The notes below the pieces were generated by a model that was given only the letters and a program-made list of their open reading frames with translations, ran no database searches and was not told the origin of the DNA. From Austropuccinia psidii (lineage: Eukaryota > Basidiomycota > Pucciniomycetes > Pucciniales > Sphaerophragmiaceae), in contig JALGQZ010000009.1 in assembly GCA_023105745.1 (NCBI GenBank), forward strand, positions 10,142,937 to 10,206,936: DNA of 64,000 bases. The letters run 5' to 3'. Shown here piece by piece: positions 49,798 through 58,774 of this stretch (positions are counted from its first letter, which is position 1; each line of letters starts with the position of its first letter). The position numbers and the translations under genes are program-made.

Positions 49798-52215
49798 TCA
49801 GTTCATGAGTTTAATCAATGTGAATATATTTCTCTTATTAATTAACGTAAATATTTTGTTATTTGTTGGCATCTTTGCAAATACTCCAATCAGGCACTCA
49901 TAACCCCATGTGGCTGAGGCTTGTGCTGGGCCCCAACTTTGGAAGAGTTCTGGAATATGATCAGCAAAATGATGTTTTGGTTTACTTTTCTGTTTTGGGA
50001 ACAGGTGTTGATTGGAAAGGCGGAATTCTTTCCAATGTGCAGCAGATGCAGTGGCATCATTCATTGAAACAGTCCAACCTGTGGCAATGTTGATAGCACT
50101 AATCAAATGGAATGTATTCTTGGTTAGTTCATTCAAACATTCTCCTGATTGACCCATTTTTCTTTGAGTATTGGGGGAATTGTGTTCATATAATGACATC
50201 TGTTGACTGAGGATTAAAAATGGAATGTAGACCTTGTATAAGAGAGCCCACTCAGCGGCTTTTAAACTACCATGAGAGGGGGGACCATTTTGTGGGGTAC
50301 TCTTGTCCATGATGAGGGAATTATGGTATCAGATATGATCTGTTGGAGATGCTCCAGAGCCTGACCCTTGATCTGGTGATCACTCAGTGCACTGATATCC
50401 CACTCAGAGGGGATGTAATCCACATCAAATGGGGGAATCTCTTCAGAGCCACTAGATGGATTTTGTGTGTGAGGGGTGGGCATTGGGAAGTAATTTTGTT
50501 GGGTGGAAATAGTGGGGAGTGACTTATTTATTATTTTTGCTGTGTCTCTTCTCAGGGAGTGGGCCTCTCTCATTGTGATTTGATCAAGAGAGCTTTTGGA
50601 GGTCATGGAATCTGAGTCTGAACTGTTGGTGACATTAGATTTCCTGCAGGTCCTGAAGTATATTGTTGATTTGGAGTCCGGACTGAATAATCCTTCAGAA
50701 TTCCAAATATTAAATTATGCATTATTTCAAGATTAACCATTCTGGTTGCATCCCAATACGGAAGGTCTTCCAAAATTGAATATCACACTCCATACTCAGA
50801 GAAAATAGCTTGTTTTTGTTGTGGGGATTCCCAAAGCCATTTTGCAATGGTTGATTTATGATTTTGGTTTGTGCATTTGTAGTGAAATTGAGGACCAATT
50901 TCTTCAATTTGAGCTTTGTAAATAGTGCAAAAATTGCAAAAGCAGTTGCCTGAGTGAGAAATAAATCCAGTAAGCTTGTGCATGGCAACCACATCTGCAA
51001 TGGCCGTGAGGATGGCCACACGTATAAAGGATCCTCAAGGACCTGTTGAGGTCGGTGAAAAATGGTAACCTTGCCATAGATCTTTGAGCTCATTCATGAG
51101 TGGCATTAATAGGTAATTCAATTGAACAGCAGTTGGCTCCTTTGGACTAGGGATGATTCCTGCAAAATAGAACATCTCTGGCTTCAATCTTTCACTTGGG
51201 GGGGATATTAAGACAAATAAGCATGATAGGTCCAATGCTGGCCAGCTGGGTTGACTTTCCATGTGCATTGAACCAGTCCACATAAATCAAGAAGGCCAAT
51301 TCACCACAAATGGACATAAATGGGGGGTCATTGATATTTCTAGTGCCAGTGAAGCGTCTCCAGACCAATCCATCCCAGATGTCACATTTGGGGGAACCAT
51401 TGGGAATTTGGGATTGTTGATGTTGATGCAGAATTTCCATAATTCCATCCCTCTGGAGAAATTTGGCAAGCCAATTTTTCAATGGTTGATAAATGAAGTG
51501 TTTTGTTGGTATAAATCTTTGCTTCATGTTGGTTGTCTTTTGGGTGAGAGGTTCAAATAAACTGATTAATTTTCTTAATGATTGTGTGCAAGGGGGATCA
51601 TGATCATTTGGGTCATTATGGCATTGACAGTGGGGCTGGTCAGCTGTGACAGATTCAGTAAGGCCATTTAGATAAAAAAATTGAGGACAATATATATAGT
51701 TTTGAATCACTGGCTCCAATTGGAGATGTTCAAATATGGCACTGAGATCTTGAGGTATATGGAATGCAGGAGTGGGGTGACCACCTCAGCTTGAGATACT
51801 GGACTTGATCAGCAGGTTCAGGGAAGGGTTGACAATGTGTTAAGTCCTGTGGGGTATATTATACCTTAATAATAGAATGGCAGATATTATCATTCCAAGG
51901 TCTTGTGGGGGAAGGTTTTGACTGACACTGTATGGTTTCTGTGCATTTGAATTGAGACGCGGTGGTGTAGAGAATATGCTTTAGGTCAATTGAGAATAAT
52001 CAGCTGGGGAACTCTGATCCAATAGAATTTGCGGGCACTCAGATCCTGATGCAGAAGTAGGGATGTTTGGAATTGATTTGGGTGCAATACCTTATTTGAG
52101 CTTTTTAATGTTCTGTTTATATTGGAAAGGTGTGAACGCAACTCCCTGCCTATGAACCTCAGGGGAAGAGTGTGATTGAGTTATGCAGTGTTGACACATG
52201 CATATATGCTTTGAG
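49798..52215 (-). pseudogene. CACTA Tnp2-type transposase pseudogene, copy 2, near full length
   Basis: N to C on the minus strand: a Cys/His-rich start near 52,200 (CQHCITQSHSS); a Ser/Pro-rich linker with a stop; EPVIQNYIYCPQFFYLNGLT; WRRFTGTRNINDPPFM with VDWFNAHGKSTQLASIGPIM (51,192-51,719); FYFAGIIPSPKEPTAVQLNY; LTGFISHSGNCFCNFC with its Cys cluster; a block near 50,700 reading NLEIMHNLI, where Tnp2 proteins usually show DIMHN; an acidic segment (VDYIPSEWDISALSDHQ); and the C-terminal block HHFADHIPELFQSWGPAQAS with WGYECLIGVFAKMPTNNK, ending 49,798. At least four frame changes mean no full product, but long stretches stay open, so decay is moderate. The match to the Tnp2 family is clear. 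Confidence 0.85.
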
Positions 52216-53198
52216 GAATAGCGGGGGGTTTACATTGCTGTGGGAATCTTGAATAAGGTTGGTTTGCTTCTAAATATATATGGTTGATGTGCAAGTGCTT
52301 AGGAGTATGATTAATTGGGAAAAAAATTGAGTGATTATTTATGAAGGGGGATATGATTTGAGCCAGTTGAGGACTTTATCCCATTTGTAATGGTGGCTGA
52401 GCTGTAGGGGATAAAGTGTAACATGTCTCATCTGGATGGGGGAATTGGTTGGGAGTTTACTTGGGTAAAATGCCATCCTGCTCAATTCTCATACATATTC
52501 TAGTTTATTTACACATGGTGATACTGCGGGTTTGACCCTTGAGGGGCATTCCATTAGTGATGTGTCAAAATTGAATTGAGGAGATTAACATTTAAACCAT
52601 GTATGCTGGCATGCCATTGTACATGGTTTAAACCTTATTACAGACATAAAGATATAACTCTATTACATAAGAGTTTGGAGTGGACCTGAAGTCTTAGTAT
52701 TTGGTTTGAGTGCAGTGGGGTTTTTAATTGGTTGGAATCTGATTTGGATTTTCCTGCCTTTCTTGAAAAGGTGATGTCTCTTTTGTGGGTAAATCCTTTA
52801 TGAATATACCCTTATACAGATATAGAATGCTGTGGAATTTTGATGCATATATTGGCAGTTTGGATAATTCACACAATGTGACAATGGGGAGGGTGAAATG
52901 TTTATTGAATCTGTTTACTTATGGATGGTGGGTCCCCTTTGAGATAAAGGAAATATCAGAGTATGTGCTGGTACTCCATGCAGTGTGGTTTCTGACAAAA
53001 GTGGAGGAGCTCCAGAGTAGGAAGGGAAAATTCTCCTAAAGATAGTCTTATTAGACTTCCACGAGGGACTTGGTTCCCACTATTCATAGAGTTTCTCTAT
53101 CATAAATTTGAAAAGCTTTCATTTCATATAACTCTATTTTATCATAATACTGAGTTGTTTTATCATGTTGAAAATATTACTGTAGTTTTTTAGCCCTT
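52216..53198. promoter_or_regulatory. Intergenic region between divergent CACTA genes, likely shared promoter region
   Basis: About 980 bp between the start of Tnp2 (minus) and the accessory gene (plus). No element-like protein motif; an 84-codon plus-strand open stretch at 52,785-53,039 has no recognised content. Position suggests bidirectional control; no specific boxes identified. Confidence 0.35.
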
Positions 53199-55211
53199 AT
53201 GTCATCTTCCAAGCCACGTAAATCCTGTTCAGGTTCTGTTCATGACTCAGATAGTAAATCTAGCATAGAATATGTTCAAACAACACAGTCATCAATGAGT
53301 CCCAACATTCCACTCACAACCCCTATTGCATCCTCAATGAATGTATGAGGTCTCAACATTGATGTGGGAAATCCGACAGCTCAAACTTCAAACACTTGGT
53401 CAATCCCAAATATTTTGGTCACTCCAATTTCCCCAAATCCCACTAATACACAAATGCATGTGTCTGAGGGGGCAGGAAGCATGCCTGAAATCTCATCAAA
53501 GGCTAATCCCCAATCACAATTTCCATGTGACTTAATCCTTAATCCTGGTTGGAAACCAGTGGTGTCCCAGGAACCCTTTGGGCAAAGTAAACAGCCAACC
53601 CTCAATATTCCAGCAGGATCTCAGGTTCATGTGGGCCATGAAAAGCAGGTTGATTCAGGGCAACAAAAAAGACCATTGGAAAAATTCATCAAAGTAAGTC
53701 ATTTTGATGTTGTAGTATAAACGTTTTCACAATTGAATATGTTTGTTTCCTGGGTTAGATATGGCACCTAAAGGCAAGTCAGTCTGATTGCAGGAGCCAA
53801 TCAAGGATTGTCAGTATGACCAGTTTTTATTAATTTTCTGATGTATTAACTGATGATTTGCATGGCATGTGATGAAATTTATGAATCTTTGCCTCTGGTT
53901 CATAAAGAAAAAGTGAGTGGACGTCATCATCCATATGCCTCTGAACCAAGAACAGCTCATTCCAGTTCATCAAGAGAAAAAATTGTGGATGATGAGGATG
54001 AGAAACTGTCTCCAAATCACAGTGAAACATATGATGAACCAAGGAGGGATGATTTCATGGCACATGAGGAGGGAACTCAGTCAAATATTGAGTTCACCCA
54101 CCCTCAAATGCCCCTTTCCCAGAGTATGCTTGAACAATCCAAGATCAGACAGCAAAGGAACCAGGCTCACGATGTGGCAAAATGTGCAAGCCAGAAGGAG
54201 CAACAAAGATGGGTGAAAGCGGAACTTCCAGAAAATGTCCATGGGATGAGATCAGCTGTACAAGCCCATTGACTGTTCCTACTGAAAGTGAGGGATAATG
54301 ATTTTTCATCACTACCAGCACCACCCAGCACAGAAGAGCATGAAATTGCAATTCAAGTGGCTGGTCATCTGGGATATGTCTTCAAGGATTTTTTCAATGC
54401 TCCATCAGCACAAATTCAGTCTCAGGGTTTCCAAAGCTACTGCAAAAATGAGTTCCATAAGTTAGGACAAAAGCAGTTCACTTGGGACTGGGAGAGCTCA
54501 TGGCAACATCCATTCAATGAGTTGATGTCTATGGTGTTCTACTGTACCTTCCGTCTTGCACTTGTCAGCACCAAGTATCATCATTACTATTGGAACAAGG
54601 ATTCTAATAACTACGGCGTTGTGGCAGCTTTAATGGAGCAATATTTCACTTATTTGAAAAGAGAATGGAAGTCTATTCAAAAGGATGCCAAGTATTGGGT
54701 AAAAAATAAGGAGAATCAAAAGCTTGCAAAGATTTGTCAAAGGGTTAGCTACTGTCTCTCTTCTTCATTGTGAAGTAACTCTGATGATAACCTAATTGAT
54801 GATGTTCAGACCTGTGAGTGTGGTCATGAATAGTGTGATACACCTAAATTTACCATTCTAGCATCAAAATTCAATGACCCTTGAGTATGCTCAGATACTG
54901 AGGAGGTAGTGGAAAATGGACGTCAAGTTTACCGCAGAGTTGAATTATGCTGGTGCTCACACTTATTTAGCAATTTGGTATTAAAAAGAGATAGAGACAT
55001 AGAGTTTTGTAATCGGATTAAAAAGAAGGGTAAAAAAACTATTAAAAGATTACCAGAAATTGGATTGATAGATGATGGTGATATTCCTGAAAGGCTCTGT
55101 TTTCAGGTATTTGATCAAGATTGGCTCAAAGGTTGTAGTAAGATGCAGACTCTTGTCCTCAAAATACTTGACATGCCGGTTATTAGCGCAAATGGTGATG
55201 CTCTGCAATAA
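53199..55211 (+). pseudogene. CACTA-associated accessory gene (second ORF), spliced, with an in-frame stop
   Basis: Divergent from Tnp2, as in rust CACTA elements I recall; function unknown. Exon 1 runs from ATG 53,199 (MSSSKPRKSCSGSVHDSDSK) to 53,693 before GTAAGT, Ser/Thr/Pro/Gln-rich and probably disordered. It has an in-frame TGA at 53,346-53,348, after which the same frame stays open (GLNIDVGNPTAQ onward). Exon 2 starts after AG at 53,759 in matching phase (SQSDCRSQSRIVSMTS), then shifts frame. A long conserved-looking part follows: EIYESLPLVHKEKVSGRHHP, SKIRQQRNQAHDVAKCASQK, HPFNELMSMVFYCTFRLALV, YLKREWKSIQKDAKYW. The final part is VENGRQVYRRVELCW to GDIPERLCFQVFDQDWLKGC, ending TAA at 55,209. 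Two further stops lie near 54,830-54,885. No known catalytic domain recognised. Confidence 0.65.
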
Positions 55212-55713
55212 GTTAGTACAATAAATTTATAAAACAGTTAAATGTTAGGGTTTTGTGAATTTTTTGTGTGGGTGTAATACAATCTGATTATTATTCCTTA
55301 AATATGAAACATCTTGCTAAATAATTTGGAATATAAACAATATGAATTGGAATGTATTATGGTCTCCCTTAGAAATAATAATATATTACTCATTTTCATT
55401 GAGGAAATATTGAAGAAGTTCAATCCAGCTCATGGTGTTCATAATTGTGGACATGTGACAGGGTGAAAAGGAGTTATCAACTTTGTCAAACACAAATTAG
55501 ATAATATTGGGAAGGCTCACACAGTTAATGAGTGTTTCTTTTCTTGGACCTATTGGTGATTGGAATATGGGATTCTCATAAAAAAATAATTCAGAATAGT
55601 AATAAAATCAGGGACCCAGATGACCTTGAAAGGTACCTTCCTCATTTTGACCTCAACTGAATGAGGAGTGATATAGTGAATCACCTTCACAGGTTGCTGT
55701 TGGCCAATACAAT
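55212..55713 (+). other. Right flank of CACTA copy 2 with a short coding-like trace
   Basis: The CACTA right terminus should lie here but I could not place it. Plus-strand translation at about 55,395-55,560 gives IEEILKKFNPAHGVHNCGHV and FVKHKLDNIGKAHTVNECFF with one stop between, possibly a fragment of another element. The beta LTR starts at 55,714. Confidence 0.35.
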
Positions 55714-57850
55714 TATAAGGTTTGTCTATGAAACTCTTTATAATAGTAGCAAAATCAAGAGTACTATGACTGTCCTCAGTAGAAATATATAATATAATAA
55801 AATGTTACAACCACAAATTTAAATGTAATTTTCAAAAATAATTGTATAAAAAAATGAATTTAATTATTATTATAAAAAAATATAATAATTACAATAAATT
55901 ATAATTATTCTATTATTGTTATAGTCACTGAAAGTTATAACAATAAGAAGTGTAAAGCTCTTAATGAGACAATTACATGTGGAAAATAAGAATATTAACC
56001 ACTTATAAATAATATAAATATTATTGATAAAAGAATTAAAACACACACTGTGCAGAAATAATTCTTATCAAATAAAATTCTATATAAAAAAAACTAATAC
56101 TAGATAAAAAAATATAGAACTTTAGAGAAAACTTACTTATAATATTCATTTAATACAACAAGTCAAACAACAACAGTTATTATATTAAATAATAATTATA
56201 ATTTAAAAACACACCAAAAATAAATATTTTTAAAGATAAAACAACTTTTTATAATAAAAATTATGATTAAAGAGTTTTTAAGAGGAATTTGTGGATTTTA
56301 AAAGATATTTAAGATGATTAATTTTATATAATAAAATATATTATTGGTGATTACAACAATAATCTAAATTGTATGATTCAAATTCTTTAATCTTACTTAA
56401 TAAAGAATAAAATAACTTAAGAATTACTTTAATAATAGGATTTTATATTTAATAAAACTTTACCTGTTTAAATTTCTAATATGATTGGATTGATAATTGA
56501 TGATGGACAAAAACAGTGATGAAAAGACTCTTTTAATGTCTTCAGAGCAGCTCTCATGATTCATAATGGATATAAAGGGCGTGCTCAGGTCAAAACTGAA
56601 AAACCATGCTTAAAAATGAAGTTCTTAACTTAAGGTAACTTAATTTTAATTCCAATTTAAAGCTAACAGGCTTATTCTTAACTCCATGTAACTTTAATCC
56701 TTGTTTAAACTAATTATTTTAAGTTCTTAATATAAATAAACTTATTTATATTAAAGTTAATCACATGAACAGCTTAAAATTAGAGTTTCAAGAAGAAATC
56801 TCTTAAACTCAATTTTTAATTAATTTTTAAAGAAATTATAATTTTCCTTGAGTTTTAATTAAAAGAGTAAATTTCCAGGCTAATTACCCAGGAAATTGAT
56901 TTATAAAAGATACTTAAAATTTAATTTATATGTAGATAATATTAAATTGTAAGCTGTGTGAAGCCTTCAAGCAAATCCATTAAGAATTGGATTTTTAATG
57001 AATTTTTGAAGTTATTGCTGTTTTTCCACGTAAAATAGCAATACACACCTAACCTTAAGTTTTGATAAGGTTTTAATGCTTGAAACCTTAAAGCTTTAAG
57101 CTTATTTAAGCTTTGACAGTTCTTAAAACCTTGAATTCAAGCTTGCATATGGTGATTTACCCTCTGGCAGCTTGAAATTCTTGTCCAAATTGGGATAAAA
57201 CCAGTTTAAACCTTAAGGCTGGATCAAAGTCTAATCTTAAAGTTTAAATAAGGTTTAAAAGCCTCCAATACAGGTGGACACCCTTAATTGAATCCTTGCA
57301 GATCCAAAAAGTTGGGTACCCCAGCTCTATTTGGTCTTTTTGCGTGGATTTTTCCCTTTTATTTATTTAAAGCCATACTATGGCCTTAAATCCTTTAAAT
57401 TGAGCTCCCACAGGATTTACATTCTGTATGGAAAATCCTTAGCCAATTCAGTAAATATACACCACACCTCAATTTTAACTAAAATTTTGGTCAGTTTGCA
57501 TAAACCTTATGCAACTTTGAATTTAAGCTTATTTAAGCTTAAATTTAACAATTTTAAAAAAATGTTAAAAAAAGTTACATTAGTACTGTGAGATTCTTAA
57601 ATCTTCTATTAACATAAGAAATAAGTGTTTTTGGGTATAACACCTTATTGATGTACCCTAGGTTATTTTTGGTTTAGAATCCAAAAATGACATAATATTT
57701 ATAACTTTGTTTATCCAAAAAAGAGTTATACTTATTTTTTGTTATTTTTTATTTTAAATTCAATTAAATAGTCTTTTGAAGACAATTTTAACTGTGTATT
57801 AAGCTATTTGTGGCCTTATGGGTATGTTATACATACCTCACAGGCTCACA
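55714..57850 (-). repeat. 3' LTR of the beta retrotransposon
   Basis: 2,137 bp. The plus-strand left end is TATAAGGTTTGTCTATGAAA (TG expected, TA present) and the right end is CTCACAGGCTCACA, so the minus-strand LTR begins TGTGAGCCTGTGAG. It matches the LTR at 62,109 along the whole stretch available. Confidence 0.9.
57331..57591 (+). other. Conserved open stretch in the 3' LTR of the beta element
   Basis: 86 codons, antisense to the element genes: FPFIYLKPYYGLKSFKLSSH, then RIYILYGKSLANSVNIHHTS. Same frame and near-identical protein at 63,739-63,993. No domain recognised. Confidence 0.4.
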
Positions 57851-57863
57851 TTCCCTACCACCA
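57851..57863 (-). promoter_or_regulatory. Polypurine-tract-like sequence before the 3' LTR
   Basis: On the minus strand GGTGGTAGGGAA directly precedes the LTR start TGTGAGCC, the place and composition expected of the plus-strand primer of reverse transcription. Confidence 0.6.
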
Positions 57864-57895
57864 AAAACAATTGTACCACAATTTTTCTTTTGTAG

Positions 57896-57923
57896 TATAC
57901 CCCCAAGCTATTTGGGGGGTATA
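57896..57923 (-). repeat. GC-rich hairpin in the 3' untranslated part of the beta element
   Basis: TATACCCCC (57,896-57,904) pairs perfectly with GGGGGTATA (57,915-57,923). It lies between the chromodomain stop codon and the polypurine tract, in otherwise AT-rich sequence. Possible RNA structural element; function unknown. Confidence 0.65.
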
Positions 57924-57986
57924 ATCCACTGTCCAACCTCTCTACTTATACTCTTTTAAGTATGTAAAGCACACAATTCAAATTTT

Positions 57987-58451
57987 TCATTGAGCAATTG
58001 GTCTTTTCTCATGTCTGAATCTTCTGAGAAACCTTTGGGAATCACGTATTTTGCTTTCTACAATCCATTCATCTTCATGTTGTGGATTTTTATACCTGAC
58101 TAAGTATTCTCTTTCATTTTTTCCCCTAAGTCTTCTTTCTTTCAAGACTTTGAGTACCTTTTTCTTCTCACTTTGATCTAGTGGGGGTACTTCTAAGGGT
58201 GTTTCATTTCTCAAAGGAAATAATTCCTTATCACTTGAAGTGTAATGCTTTACTAGACTGACGGGGAAAGTTGGATGTTTTTTTTCCAGTTCTCCTGACA
58301 GTTCTAGTTGTACTGCATTTGTCCCATGAAGGGCTTTAATAATAAATGGTCCTGCAAAGGAATCTTTCAATTTCTTTGGGCCTTTAATATTATTAAAGTT
58401 CAAGGTTGAAACTAGTATTAGATCCCCTACTTTGAATTCTAGGGCCTTATG
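57987..58451 (-). pseudogene. Integrase C-terminal fragment with GPY/F-like region and chromodomain
   Basis: Open from the deletion junction to the stop at 57,987. It starts HKALEFKVGDLILVS, typical of the integrase C-terminal region, continues KDSFAGPFIIKALHGTNAVQ and HPTFPVSLVKHY, then ends in a chromodomain of about 50 residues (KKVLKVLKERRLRGKNEREY, LVRYKNPQHEDEWIVESKIR). Chromodomains steer integration of Ty3/gypsy chromoviruses to particular chromatin (family knowledge). The N-terminal cage aromatic is not visible, a known variant in some chromoviruses. The first internal Met is at 58,403. The fragment is out of frame with the RT part left of the junction, so no joined protein is predicted. 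Confidence 0.88.
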
Positions 58452-58774
58452 ACTTCTACCTCCTCATTGTGTCCAGCTTTTCTAAGAACTCCCAGTTTCA
58501 TTAGTTCATCAATATGACTTTCTAATGCTTCTCTAGCCCTAGGGCTAGCTGGGTAAGCTGGTCTTCTTAATAGTGGTGCATAAGGCCTTTCCACATTAAG
58601 CACAATGTCCACTTCATGGCCTTTTATAGCCCCAAGTGGTTCATTATCTGAAGCAAAGGCTTCCCTGTATTGAAATAAAATTTCAATCAGTTCTTCCTTC
58701 ATTTCTAGAGTTAATTCAGGACTAATTTTTGCTTCAATCAATTGACTTGATACAAATTTTTTCCTTATTAGCAT
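58452..58774 (-). pseudogene. Reverse transcriptase N-terminal fragment
   Basis: Reads FVSSQLIEAKISPELTLEMK, EILFQYREAFASDNEPLGAI, KGHEVDIVLNVERPYAPLLR and ELMKLGVLRKAGHNEEVEV, the linker and first fingers segment that precede the palm motifs in Ty3/gypsy RT. It breaks off before any catalytic motif at the junction 58,451/58,452. One base is lost or gained relative to the gag-protease frame near 58,770. Confidence 0.85.
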
